Of a stretch of DNA of 64,000 bases, positions 45,511 to 58,257 are shown piece by piece (position 1 is the stretch's first letter; every line of letters begins with the position of its first letter). Under the pieces are notes generated by a model. It was not told the DNA's origin. It saw only the letters and a list, made by a program, of their open reading frames with translations, and made no database searches. The stretch covers positions 46,916,112 through 46,980,111 of the forward strand of contig NC_052613.1 in the NCBI RefSeq assembly GCF_016545825.1, given 5' to 3'. Source of the DNA: Eucalyptus grandis (Eukaryota; Streptophyta; Magnoliopsida; Myrtales; Myrtaceae). Both the position numbers and the translations under genes were made by a program.

Positions 45511-47462
45511 ACATTAAAGTCAATTGTGTCTAATTCAGAGGATGGAAAACCGAACCTGTGCCTTATCCGTAATTTTACCTTCATTTTGGTATTGGAAATT
45601 GGAAGTTGCTTTCCTTTTTCTCTGAAAACAGATGGCAACAAGTTGCAGCAGGGCTTCAACAGTTGGCGCATTCTTCTCTCCATCTTCCTTGCTTGCTCCA
45701 TAAACTATTCTACAAGATCATGTCTCCCTCTTGCCGACGTATATTTGACAGATTCTTCGTTATTCAAAAGTCATACCATGCGTATTCATGCAACATCACA
45801 ATATGCTTTGTCAAATCTCGACGCGGGTCCTCCAGTTCTTAAACAAGCGAGAAATCTTCTTATGCTTCAATCAATTGCACTAACCTAATTTAATATTCTC
45901 ATGTCAGGTCACACAAATGCTGAAATGGTCAACCCAGGGGAGTTCCGCCACCCCTCTTGAAACAGGTAATTGAGATTTGTATTTGTTTTTGTTTTTTTTT
46001 TTGTATGTACTAAATGTTATAACAGTGTATTTGTTTGTATTCTAGTGATGAAATAAATGTGTTTTATCGGTCTGCTTAGTATGGTGTTCTTAATTATTAG
46101 GCTGTAATTTTGTTTATGAGATTGCATTTATCTATGTCTGATTCTTATGTATTTGTACTTCAATGGGCGCAAATTGTATGGTGTGGTTTGATTTTTATAA
46201 TGAGATGTAATGGTTTAAGTCGGAGTGTGTTGTACTATGTCATGTATTTCGTTTTTGTACTTGCTAGTTGTCATAATAATTTCCTCAGTATATATAACAT
46301 CCTGGCAAAATAATTTATTTGTCAAGATGGTAACTTTAAAGGCTGATGCAGCAAGATTCATCGGTCCGGTCCTTACTATTTATTGATATATGGGTTATAA
46401 GCTCATTGTGCCAATTATGAAGAAAAAAAGATCAAATCCCCTTAGCAAGAGCCAATAGTCAGCAATGAGCAATGATATTCGGGGGGATTAATTTTGCTGA
46501 GCTATTATGCGAAGTACTAAAAAAACGTTAGCTATCCTCTTCTCATGTGAAGCGAACATAATGATCTTGAAATCGTTAATCCCCAAAGTAATTGCAGATA
46601 AATTAATTTGTGGTGGGATTGTATATGTAGAAAGGGCATTTTAAATAAGTTCTTCAAATTATTTGGCCAAAAAAAGAATTTCTTTAAATTAATTAACGTT
46701 TTTGAAAACGTACGCAAGGAAGAAAAATAACTTTTGTTCTCATCTTTATTGCTCATCTTCAAAGTTTTAAAAGTAGCGACTTTAATAATGTCAAATAGCG
46801 GAAAAGGGTGAATGGACAAATTGCACAATTAGTCTGAAGCCAATTGTTTAGAGTTTCGAAATTTCAAGTCAAAGTGAGAAGTATGAAATCCATGTTATTT
46901 TCTCCATCAAACATTAGCTTTTTTATATAGATGTTCATGCCAAATTTCATTTAAATTAATCACTAAAAGAATGAAAATAAACGCATCAAAATATATTAGG
47001 ATCTCATTGGACCAATCGAATGTTTTAGGACAATAGTGCACATCAATGAAAAGTAAGATGAAACCAATTGAAAGTTTAATTCTGACACTATATATCAAAA
47101 AAAAGTGCACAGGCTACTGGTATCATTGTCTCTTCTAGTAATAGAAACTACATATTGTTTACATCTCGATTGAAAGAAGGCACGAGATGTCAATTTAATG
47201 AATTTTGCAAGTTCACTTGCTGATCGCTCTGCAAAAAGTTGGAAATAATCATGAAATTAGATCTCCCCGAAAGCCGTCCCTAATTATTTTTGGAGCCACG
47301 GTTCCAGACTTAAACATTGCACTATTCATGTAACGTTGAAGCTAGCTCTGCAGTGAACATCGTAAATCACACAATTAGGATTAGTGAGAACTAAGAAAGT
47401 ATTTAAAAGCCGATCATCATCATGATTAAAAATCAAACACAATAGCACATGAAAAAGTAACT
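45511..47462. other. AT-rich intergenic DNA downstream of the receptor-kinase pseudogene
   Basis: No gene or element recognised. ORFs are short with no domain. Confidence 0.5.
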
Positions 47463-47866
47463 TCAAAACTTACCAAATCCCGTGCATGCTCCAAATTTCC
47501 TAACATTGAGATTGCGAAGTTGCTCTAAGGTGATAGTAGAGAGCGGTGTTTCTAGGGGTACTTGAACGCGAAGCTCACGCGAGACTTGTCCCATAGTTGG
47601 TCGAAGCCGCGGATCAGCTTGCAAGCACATGAATGCTAGCTTGGCGATTGAGACTATGTCTTGCGCATCTCTAAGACAAAGTTCAGAAGGTGAGAGACGT
47701 TGATCCAACACATCCTTCAACAGTATCGGCGATTGAGTTTGGGTGGATGATGAACATTCCCGAAAGAGATGATCTCCTGGATGCTTTCCCATGATTGTCT
47801 CTAATGCGACAACTCCAAAGCTATATACATCGCACTTTTCGGTAGGAATCGAAGAATAAGCCAGCT

Positions 47867-48458
47867 CTGCAAGTGAAGAATTCATGGTTTTATAACCATG
47901 ATCATAAGTTGTTTTCAAATTGACAACATTGCTTCCCACGGGGTAACAATAACAAGTACAAATTTCTACTGAATCTATGCTTTCAACACTAATTTGAGGA
48001 TGGGAGTTTACGCTTTAGGGGCGTTCAAAGGATTTTGTTTGATGCTTGCATCATTTAGGTAACATAAATTTCATATCTTTGAGATGGATCGATTATAATT
48101 TTTACCTCTTTTGCCAATTCTTCCTTATTAGGAAGGTTAGAAGGCTTTCTGATCAACATTAAACTTGCATGGAAGGGAGAGGTGAGGGATTCGAATCCCC
48201 ACCTTCTTAGGGGAGGTTGGGTGGGGATGATTTAGTTTCAAGTGTGGGTTTCGACTCTCACACCTTGTAAAGAGGCAGGGCAAAAGTCTGAGAGTGAGAG
48301 TTAGAGTAGAAATCAAGTAGGACCGACAAATATATATATATATATATATATTGTACTTGAATGCTCTAAATGCATAAACAAATTTACATAAGAAGATTAA
48401 AAAACAAATTAAGGGATGTTTGACACGAATGCCGGCGAAATTGAAAATTACAAAGTAC
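47867..48458 (-). other. Intron of the receptor-kinase pseudogene with (AT)n tract
   Basis: It ends at a good acceptor (TTGCAG before 47866) and contains an (AT)n run at 48330-48351. A B-box-like 'gattcgaatcccc' at about 48189 suggests SINE debris, but no A box or tail is seen. Confidence 0.6.
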
Positions 48459-50451
48459 AGGCGCAATATACCCTATGGTGCCAAAGCAACAATAGTCCAA
48501 TTTGATGAATCCGGCCTCAATAGTCTTGCAGTGCCAAAATCAGAAACACGAGCCTCATAATTGCGATCCAATAGAACGTTGTTACTAGTCAAGTCTCGAT
48601 GAATCAACGGAGGTGAACATTCGTGATGCATATAGAACAGAGCATCCGCAACTCCTAGAACCACATTTACCCTCTTGTCCCAATGAAATTCTACCGCTCT
48701 TTCATTATCGTTCAAAATTGTTCTCAAGCTTCCCCTTTCCATGTACTCATACACCAAAAAATAGCGTTGGACATGAGAACATAAGCCATAAAATTTCACG
48801 ATATTACGATGGCGTAGATTTTTTAAAGCTTGAATTTCCCTTTCAAATGGTATCAAATCAACAATCTCACTATCATCCTGGGATGATGAGGTTTGCTTTA
48901 TAGCAAACGTTTGACCTTCCGATATATTGGCTTTATAAACAATTCCATATGCTCCTTCGCCGACATAATACTGAGTCAAATCCTTCGTGGCCTCAGAGAT
49001 TCGATCATAGAAAACTTTGCCATCATAACTCAAAATATGCATGAAATCCAAATCATTTGCCCGTTTGTTGTTCTCTCTCTTGATAATTCTTCTTCGATGA
49101 CGATTGATGATTATAAGAACGACCAAGGTGCAAGAGAGAATGATAATTCCTAACGACAAGAAAAAGAGGATAATTGTGATTCTAACTCTAACATGGGGAT
49201 TGCGTTTCTTGCTCTCAATAGAATTGCATTTCAATAGACCGCTAACATTTCCACAAAGCCCTTTGTTATGTTGCATTGCCTCAAATGGAGCCTCATTGAA
49301 AGCTTTGACATTTGGGAGAGGACCTTCCAGGTTATTGTAGGATAAATCGATGGAAGTTAAGGCTGACATATCACTAAAAGTACGTGGAATAGAACCAGAA
49401 AGGTTGTTGTGGGAGATATTTAGAACTTGTAGCATTCTCAACCGTCCAAGTGCTCCGGTATGTTTCCAGTCAACAAATTATGACTTATGTCAAGAACCTC
49501 AAGGAATTGTGCCTTGCCTATCTCTGGAGGAATACTTGTCTGAAATTTGTTTTTGCTCATGTTCAAGGTCAACAAGCTTTTGCATGAGCCTAGCTGCACT
49601 GGCATCAATCCGCTCAAATTGTTTGATGCCAAGTTCAGATGTGCTAAATGAGATAAAAGTCCAATCTCGGTTGGGATATTTCCGTGATAACATTGCCGCT
49701 TAGATCGAGTTCGAACAGCATCAATAGACTTCCCAATTCCTTGGAATCTCCCCACTTAAAAAATTTGAAGAAAGTTTTAGTGCCCCCTAATCGAGCCATC
49801 CTTCCAAATATTGCAGGTATCTCACCATAAATTTTGTTGTTTGATATCCTTAAGCTCACAAATTAGGACAACACTCCCATTTCCAAGAAAGTTCACCGTT
49901 CAAATGATTGTGGCTTAAGTCCACATAATATAGTTGTGGATATATTCCAAAAGCTTCTGTTATGCTTCCCGGTAAGTTGGTTTTCTTCAGCCTCAATCTA
50001 ATTAATGTACTACAACTCTCTAAGCTTGTTGGGATGGGCCCCGTGAAATGATTTTTGAAGGCAGAGAAATATACTAATGATCTCCCAAGGCACACATCTT
50101 TTGGCAATTCCCCCTCTAGTTCATTGTCACTCATATCCAAGTGAGTGAAACGGGTTAACCTATTAAATTCAAAAGGCAAGGACCCAGAGAACATGTTGTC
50201 CCGAATCACTAATATAGTCAAATTGGCCAAGCTTCCAAGTGATGCAGGGATTGGACCGGCCAAATTATTTTGGGAAAGGTCAAGAGAATACAAACTTGAC
50301 ATGTTTCCTATGGTATGAGGAATTGAGCCCGTGAGATTGTTGGATGAAAGGCCAAGAGAATACAAACTTGACATGTTTCCTATGGTATGAGGAATTGAGC
50401 CCGTGAGATTGTTGGATGACAGGTAAAGTTCATTGAGAGAAGCGAGCCTTC

Positions 50452-51540
50452 CGATTTCCGAAGGAATGGATCCTGACAATTTATTTTCCCATAGCAAAAG
50501 AACTGTCAAGCTCCTCAAGTTGCATATTTCTTGTGGAATGGAACCAGAAATGGCATTCCGTGAAATGTCAAATATGCTTAAGTTGCCCACTTTTCCAAGA
50601 GAAGTAGGGATTGGACCGACCAAATTATTTTCGAAGAGGTTAAGCATAGATAAATTTGACAAGTTTCCGATGGAATGAGGAATTGAGCCGGTGAGATTGT
50701 TGGATGATAGGTGAAGTTCATGGAGAGAAGTGAGTCTCGCGATTTATGAAGGAATGGATCCTGACAATCTATTTCCCCATAGGGAAAGAACTGTCAAGCT
50801 CCTCAAGTTGCATATTTCTTGTGGAATGGAACCGGAAATGGCATTCTGTGAAATGGAAAATATGCTTAAGTTGCCCACTTTTCCAAGAGAAGTAGGGATT
50901 GAACCGACCAAATTATTTTTGAAGAGGTTAAGAAAAGACAAATTTGACAAGTTTCCGATGGAATGGGGAATTGAGCCGGTGAGATTGTTGGATGACAGGT
51001 CAAGTTTATGGAGAGAAGTGAGTCTCGCGATTTCTGAAGGAATGGATCCCCGACAATCTATTTCCCCATAGGAAAAGAACCGTCAAGCTCCTCAAGTTGC
51101 ATATTTCTTGTGGAATGGAACCGGAAATGGCATTCTGTGAAATGGAAAATATGCTTAAGTTGCCCACTTTTCCAAGAGAAGTAGGGATTGAACCGACCAA
51201 ATTATTTTCGAAGAGGTTAAGCATAGATAAATTTGACAAGTTTCCGATGGAATGAGGAATTGAGCCGGTGAGATTGTTGGATGACAGGTCAAGTTCATGG
51301 AGAGAAGTGAGTCTCGCGATTTCTGAAGGAATGGATCCTGACAATCTATTTCCCCATAGGGAAAGAACCGTCAAGCTCCTCAAGTTGCATATTTCTTGTG
51401 GAATGGAACCAGAAATGGCATTCTGTGAAATGTCAAATATGCTTAGATTTGACAAGTTTTTGATGGAATGAGGAATTGAGCCAATGAGATTATTGGATGA
51501 CAGATCAAGTGTATGGAGAGAAGTGAGTCTCACGATTTCT
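50452..51540 (-). repeat. 288-bp LRR modules amplified in tandem
   Basis: The anchor word 'cgattt(c/a)(t/c)(g/t)aaggaatggatcc' occurs at 50452, 50740, 51028, 51317 and 51533. The spacings are 288, 288, 289 and 216 bp, that is four, four, four (plus one inserted base) and three 24-residue LRRs. The modules are nearly identical at the nucleotide level, far more so than the other LRRs of the gene. The duplication boundaries are in phase with the repeat, so the reading frame survived the amplification before the later breaks. Confidence 0.9.
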
Positions 51541-52231
51541 AAAGGAATGGATCCTAACAATCTATTTCCCCATAGGGAAAGAACCGTCAAGCTCCTTGAG
51601 TTGCATATTTCTTGTGGAATGGAACCAGAGAAATTATTTTGTGAAATTCTTAGTTCGACTAAATTGCCTGATTTTCCAAGAGAGGTAGGAATACATCCAC
51701 TCAAGTTGTTGGCACAAAGGTACAAATAATGAAGACTCTCCAAACACCTATACTTGGAGGAATTTGCCCGTACAGTTCATTGAAGCGAAGATCAAGAGAG
51801 TTGAGTTTGGAAAGGTTACCAATACTTGAGGGAATGGATCCATAGATCGAGTTGTTGGCGAGTTCAAAGCTAACCACACTGGTTAAGCACGAGAAGTCAA
51901 GGCCATCTAGAGTTCCTCCCAAACAAACATAGGAAAGATTTAGATGGATGATGGCTCCATAGTAGTTGCAAGTGACACCGGTAAAGCGGCAAGGATTGTC
52001 GCCATGCCATGAAGAGAGGAGAGATTGGCTATGGTTGTCAAAAGTAGATTTCCAATTCAAGAGAGCCTCTACTTCATCCTTATTCCCGGTCATGTGGACA
52101 GTGGACAAAGAAGTGGAGGAAGCAGAAACGCTTTCCCCCTGAAGTGAAGTGGTGCCGACCAAGAAGAGCAAGGAGAAGAAGAAGAAGACATGTAAAGGAG
52201 ACAGGATGGACATCAATAATGAAGAAACCAT

Positions 52232-53054
52232 GATTTTGGGGGGTATGGATGGTTTTTGGGAGTTCAAAGATGGTTCAAGTCTATATATCGTTAGCAAGAT
52301 GGATGACATATTTATAGATGGAATGTCATTCTTTAAGCTCCTCAATCGAGGCCAATGCCTTAAAGTTGGATAACGTTTTCCCACGAATGGAGGCCTTTTG
52401 TGAACAATTTTTTTTCTTTTGTTTTTGTGATTGACGATATATTGCAAAATAATATCTTTTGCTTTTCCTAAGAGTTTAGCGTGTGCCATTGGGGTATAAT
52501 AACTAAATAGTACCGAACAATGGGACTCAAATCTCTAGTCATCCTAGGACAAGGGGAAAAAAAAAGGACATCGTCGTTGAGTCCAGACTTTGCCCTCACT
52601 CTATCCTGCCTTGGTCTCTCCAAAGGCAGACTGTGCTCTAATCATCCCCCTAATTCTCTTGAAATTCCGATACTCTCTGCCTCTCTCTCTCTCTCTGTGT
52701 TCTCCATCAGCACCGCGGTCTCTCCCTACAATCCTACCATCATCGATGCTCGAGATTCTCCACCTAAATTTGGGGGAATAGGGTTTTAATTTGAGAAATT
52801 AGGAAATTGAGTTCAGACCATTTCAAAAAGAGATTAAGAAAGCGTGGGACTCCCTGATTTTTGGCCTTGTGATGCAAAAAAGAAGAAGAAGCCATGATTA
52901 AGGAAAAAATAATGGAAACTTTGAGTTTCTTATTTCCAGCAACTATGTCGATTCCCTTCATGGACAAACCAAATGAAAAAACAAAAGATGTTTCATTAGT
53001 ATACTCAACGCCAATCAAAATCCCTTAATTAACCCCTTAAATTTAAATCTACCT
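52232..53054. other. Upstream region of the receptor-kinase pseudogene
   Basis: The minus-strand frame stays open upstream of the signal peptide to 52489, but that stretch looks like 5' UTR. A CT-rich tract at 52680-52697 and no further coding evidence. No TATA box that I would defend. Confidence 0.45.
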
Positions 53055-54260
53055 ACAATTGTAATGTTCATATGAAGATCATGCTACACAGCCTCTATGC
53101 TTTTAACGCAACCCGCTTTAACGGGTTGTGCGATCCACCATTTAAAGTTTTATTTCCCTCATGAATATCCTTTTCTAAAAATTATATTGGCAAAATCTTT
53201 AATTTAAAATTTCATCAAAGCTAGACAATTCGTGATAGTGTTTATAGTTCACGTCAATTTCTATTAGCATAAGACATTATAAGTCTTTCGCTGTGTAATT
53301 CAGAAATTATCTCGTCTCGTTTTATTGTCAATTTGCGTCACCATTAAATCGTTGGAATATAGAAAATGATGATGCTATTGAGAAAAGACTTGTGCTGTGA
53401 ATTATTACTAGCTGACAAACTATTCGTGGGAAGGATGTTATGATAGCGGGGACCAAGAAGCTAATGAATCTCGTTCTCTTGTCTCTTATCTTTTCATGTT
53501 AGCATTTCGCATAGAGGTTATCATCTGAGTAATAGTGTCCCTTTTAACGCATTTTGCTCAGAAGATCGGCATTATCTGCGCAAGAGTTTGAATAGTCTAC
53601 ACTAAACACATCCACAGACTAGGACCCGTAAACCTTCACGTTCACGTACAAATGGAACATTAATCGACTTTGGACTCATCCACTTTGATTCTTCGCAGAC
53701 GGTTGACGACCAAGTCAAGGCACGGGGTTGATCTTGGGTTCTGCAAATGAAATATAGAATGAGCCCCTCGCTCAATTTCGAGGTTCTTAAGAGTTGATGG
53801 CAAGAAAATAATACGAACAATGGGACTTAGAATACATGAATCTAGATTGACCAAGAAACAAAAAATGCTGGAGGCCGAAGTGCGTAAATATAAATACAAT
53901 ATGTAAAGATAATATTTTTATTTGCCAAAAATTAGTTCAATATGTTATTGATCATGTAATATTACTCTAAATATGATTTTAATATTATTCGTTTGTCAAA
54001 TATGAAGCCAATGAGATTGATCTTTCAAATAGATTACTCTAAAATGTAGGTAAACAATGAGATAGATAGTCCTATGATGATGGATTTTTTCATTGATCTT
54101 CTAATATATATTGCAAATATGAGACCAATTTGAGATTGATCGTGCAATATAATTACTTCTCAAATATGATTTTAATATTCTTTAATTGTCAAATATGAGC
54201 CTTATATGAGTTTGATCTTTTAATCTTTTAATGTATTATTTGTTAAATATGAGCCATAGG
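53055..54260. repeat. Duplicated non-coding segment, copy 1 (partner 57140-58257)
   Basis: Copy 1 and copy 2 share in order: 'ttgtgcgatccaccattt', 'gtttccctcatgaa'-like text, 'gagaaaagacttgtg', 'cggggaccaagaagctaat', 'gtacaaatggaacat', 'aaggcacggggttgatct' and 'gtcaaatatgagcc'. Orientation is the same. Short ORFs on the minus strand in both copies (53602-53899 and 57562-57882) are similar but lack a conserved long frame, so I treat them as non-coding. Confidence 0.8.
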
Positions 54261-55900
54261 TATCCCTATACAGTTAAATTCTTTCAAAACCTCGTCTTGA
54301 ACAAGTTTCTTTAAAGATAAAAATTGCAGGTATTTCAGGATAAAATCTATATATACATAAAAAAATAATTATTAGAGCAGTTATTACTGAAAATATGCAT
54401 AGTTCTATTAAAGAATTATGGATAAGAATATATGAAAGTATACCAGTAATAGATCTTATTATCAAAATTTGCATAAGACTAGAGATGTAGAGTTAGATAT
54501 GTTAGGATTAAAGATTTGCTAAAGTGATCATCAAAACAAATTACATAGAGTTTTATACGTAAGTGTGCTATATGGCTCAATTTTGCGCAAGTTTTACCCA
54601 CTCTCATACTAGGTTGATGCACAAGAATAAATTTTACTTGGATTTTACATAAAAGGTGACCATGGGACACTTATTAAGTAACAAAATAACAAAATACTGC
54701 ATTGACTATTTTGTGACATACACAATTAATATTTTGAAAATCGAATTTTTCTGCATTAAACATGTTTAACAATTTTATCGAGGACACTTATCAGCATGAT
54801 CCATTTTATTTTCACTTCTCTTTTTATGTGGGGGGCGCAATCAGATTTTCTCTAGTGAATCTGTCATCCGTGTTGCTTGCAAAAGTTAATCCATCTAGGG
54901 TCTTCAAGTGCCATCAAATGAAGGGGAAAATTCGTCCTTGTTGTTAAGATTTTTTTTTTCTCGTTGACAATATTGCGCGATAAATCTTTACTTAAAAAAA
55001 AAATTAGCACACATTCAGAAGTGCAGGAATAATGAGTAAACAGTACAAAATGATGAATCTCAATCACAGTAGTTATCTTGCTCTTCAGATTGAGAGGGCA
55101 TTTTATGGGATCTTGATCATTTTTAATATCCATGCTCGACTTACTTTTCCAAGTCTTCATTAATATTGACATAGTTAGTCAAGTAAAAATCCATGAAAAA
55201 TTGATAAATTAAGTATCGGTATACTTAAACCACAAGTTACTGATTTGCTCTGGTCTTAAGTCAAAGTGAGTCTATGAGAGTGATAGTTGATATTATTGGA
55301 GGATGATTATGCAAGTATGGGGCCACTCATTTTAGCATGCCTTTTCTCTCATTTCCAGATTATAGTACCTTCTCTCCCTTACAAGGGCGGCAGTTCAACC
55401 TTATTTTTGTACGAATTGAATTCAGTTCAGTCAAAAATTATGAAATTCAATTGGGTCCCATGTAGGTTATTTATATGCACTAACCAGTTACTTAACATAA
55501 TTTTTCTTATATAGTAGTTTATGGTTGCTGGATTATATCACCATGATGAATGTCAAAACATAGAGAAGATCACATTTGTTCATGCACCAAGTAATTTCCC
55601 GTCAGAGAGCGCACTTTTATTATTACTTGATATTATATGTTTGGATCTATCCCCATATGGTCGATGTACGTGTTGGGTGGTCATGGCCATGTGCGATTGA
55701 TGGATCAATACGAGTAAATCTTGCTATGATCGGTTACAACCATCCAAGGGATGGAATGGATTAGATTCCTAGATATTAGGTGCTCTCGACCTGCGTTTCC
55801 AAACTTCCAACTTGCTTTTGGTCGCTCAAAAGACAAGAACCACACCGGTCATCAATCAATAATCATCACGCAAATTCATTGTTGTTGAAACACTTAGTAA
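54261..55900. other. AT-rich intergenic DNA
   Basis: No gene, RNA or mobile-element end recognised in this stretch. Confidence 0.5.
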
Positions 55901-55938
55901 TTCTGAAATTATCTCTCGTCTCAATCATGGACAATGCA

Positions 55939-56845
55939 TATATTGAGATAGCTAGTATAAGCACCTAGAGGGGGGTGAATAGGTGCACAAACAATTTCTC
56001 GAGATACGGAAGCGATTCTAGGCAATTGATAGGAAAGAAAATACGATCAAAGCAAAGTAAAGGTTAGGGAAGAGAGAAATGAACACAAGATTTATAGTGG
56101 TTTGGCTTATTCCAAGCCTATGTCCACTCTTCCGCACTGACAGCCCCACCGGCCGTATTTCACTATGAACAAAGAGAAGTTACAGCACAGCTTTTCCTTG
56201 ATTCCACAAAGTGTAGAAGTTCTACCACACTTCCTCAAGGTTTTTCACGAATATAGACTCTCTTTTGTTTACACGATTTTGCTCAACAAATGAACTGACT
56301 AAGAACAATGATGAATTCTTCTATCGTGCACCTCTCGAACAACTGGAACGTCTTTCTTATATACTCCTTCATGCCATCATACCGTCAAGACTTACCAAAG
56401 GAATTCCTCCAATCACCCGTTGGACGGAATCAATTAGGAAAGATCATTCAGCTATTAAAGGAACACGTCGATGGCAAACCCATCAATCATGTTCGCCCAT
56501 ACAATCAAGATTTCGGTTTCCATAAGTAGAACTTTCCAAGTATACTTTGTCAATCATCAGATGCTTAATTTTCGAATCAATTATGATCAAATAAAGAATT
56601 CGTTATGTCATATCCAGCCAAGAGATCTTCTCCGTCGATAAGGCCACATCCTTAATGAAACATCCAGGTTGGATAAAGATTTCTTCAACGGACAAATCAC
56701 AAATGAGGATAGACTTTGAGTGCGAGTTTGGGCTGTCCGGAGATCTTCAGACTTTAAATAGCAGAGTCTGCAAGCCTTCAGACTAGACTGATGGAAATGT
56801 TTTGTCAACTTCAAAACACTTCAAGAGGATTTCTCCAACATATAT
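55939..56845 (+). mobile_element. Solo LTR with 5-bp target duplication (empty site at 57107)
   Basis: TATAT stands on both sides (55939-55943 and 56841-56845) of an 897-bp sequence that starts TGAGATAGC and ends CTCCAACA, the TG...CA form of an LTR. Near its start is 'gcacctagaggggggtgaat', a phrase common in plant repeats. The neighbouring tandem copy reads through without it at 57107-57111 ('gcatatatcgctatcg'), a natural empty site. No internal region, primer site or second LTR is present, so it is a solo LTR, probably left by LTR-LTR recombination. The strand is arbitrary. Confidence 0.75.
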
Positions 56846-57330
56846 CACTGTCGTTTTGAAATAGTTAAACACGGAGTGCTTGTCATGTATGTCTAGAATT
56901 CATCTGAACCATATAGCCTCTATCCTTTTATAACACAATCCACTCTAATGGGTTGTGCGATCCACCATTTCGTATGTAAAGTTTTGTTTCCCTCATGAAA
57001 ATCCTTTCTAAAAAATATATTGACAAAATTTTTAATTTAAATTTTCATCTAAGCATGACAATTCGTAATTCCAAAATTATCTCTCGTCTCAATCATGGAC
57101 AATGCATATATCGCTATCGTTTTGAAACAGTTAAACATGGAGTGCTTGTCATGTATGTCCAAAATTCATCTGAACCACACAGCCTCTATCCTTTTATAAG
57201 GCAACCTGCTCTAATTGGTTGTGTGATCCACCATTTCGTATGTAAAGTTTTGTTTCCCTCATGAAAATCCTTTCTAAAAAATATATTGACAAAATCTTTA
57301 ATTTAAATTTTCATCTAAGCATGACGATTT
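56846..57330. repeat. Two tandem units of about 255 bp
   Basis: The words 'cgttttgaaa(t/c)agttaaac', 'ggagtgcttgtcatgtatgt', 'aattcatctgaaccaca', 'cagcctctatccttttata' and 'cctttctaaaaaatatattg' occur at 56850-57065 and again at 57115-57325. The first unit begins upstream of the solo LTR (about 55900) and is split by it. Confidence 0.85.
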
Positions 57331-58257
57331 GTAATTCAGAAATTATCTCTCGTCTTGTTCTTCTGTCAACTCACATTACCATTAAATTGTTGGAGTATAG
57401 AAAATGATGTTATCGAGAAAAGACTTGTGTTATGCATTATTATTAGCTGAGAAACTATTTGTGGGAACGATGTTATCATGGCGGGGACCAAGAAGCTAAT
57501 AAGTCTCGTTCTCTCGTTTCTTATCTTTTCATGTCAGCATTTTGTACAGAGAAGACCGGCATTATCTCCACAAGACTTTGAATAGTCTACATTGAACACA
57601 TCGACAGGCTAGGACCCGCAAACCTTCACGTACAAATGGAACATCAATCGCCTTTGGACTAGTCCGCTTTGGATGTTTGTGGAAGGTTGACGACTGAGTA
57701 AAGGCACGGGGTTGATCTCGAGTTCTGCAAACGAAATCTAGAATAAGTCGCTCGCTCAATTTCAAGGTTCTTGAAGTTGATGGCAAGAAAATCATGCGAG
57801 CAATTGGATTTAAAATACTTGAATATAGATTGACTAAGCAACATAAAATGCTGGTGGCCGAAGTGCGTAAATATAAATACAATATGACCTGGGTCGTTTA
57901 ATATTGTTTATTTGCCAAATATTAGTTCAATATGTTATTGATCATGCAATATTACTATAAATATGATTTTAATATTATTTATTTGTCAAATATGAAGCCA
58001 AAATGAGATTGATCTTTCAAATAGATTACTCTAAAATGTGAGTCAACAATGAGAGAGATAGTCCTGCGATGATGGATTTTTTCATTGATTTTCTAATATA
58101 TTTATTTGTCAATTACGAGACCAATTTGAGATCGATCATCTAATATAATTATTTATCAGACATGATTTTAATATTCTTTAATTGTCAAATAAGAGCCCAT
58201 TGTATTTTATTATATAATTTGTTAGATATGAGCCAATCACAAGATAGGTATCCTTAT
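57140..58257. repeat. Duplicated non-coding segment, copy 2 (partner 53055-54260)
   Basis: Collinear with copy 1 in the same orientation. It is cut off at 58257 by an LTR-type insertion that starts TGTCACGCC. About 90 percent of short words compared by eye agree across the central part. Confidence 0.8.

Larger units (their letters stand above)
47463..52231 (-). pseudogene. LRR receptor-like kinase pseudogene (subfamily XII/XI-like, MIK2-like)
   Basis: On the minus strand the order is signal peptide (ATG 52231, 'HVFFFFSLLFLV'), LRR N-cap ('EALLNWKSTF'), roughly twenty 24-residue LRRs, transmembrane helix (about 49090-49170) and kinase: glycine loop 'VGEGAYGIVYKA', Lys in 'FAIKQ', 'HRDLTSNN' and 'DFGTARLL'. 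A second exon (47866-47463) continues from '[18 protein letters not shown]'. Breaks: frame change near 51735; one-base insertion near 51049; nonsense codon at 50744-50746; frame changes near 49857, 49683, 49438 and 48480; and an exon-1 donor (GT at 48458-48457) that no longer gives the expected phase. Such kinases sense peptides or damage at the plasma membrane. This copy cannot make a full receptor. Subfamily assignment is by resemblance only. Confidence 0.88.

Noticed and set aside
45358..45888. 176-codon ORF
   Set aside because: It begins inside the right arm of a fold-back element, shows no recognisable domain and has skewed Leu/Phe/Ile composition from AT-rich DNA.
48170..48260. Possible tRNA or SINE B box ('gattcgaatcccc') in the kinase intron
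   Set aside because: No A box at the right distance, no cloverleaf and no tail or target duplication.
50452..51540. Regular repeats that might suggest a CRISPR-like array or satellite
   Set aside because: The 288-bp period is an exact multiple of the 72-bp LRR codon unit and translates to LRRs, in a eukaryotic genome.
49350..51729. Plus-strand ORFs of 60-117 codons across the LRR region
   Set aside because: Repeated antisense translations of the LRR modules, hence their mutual similarity.
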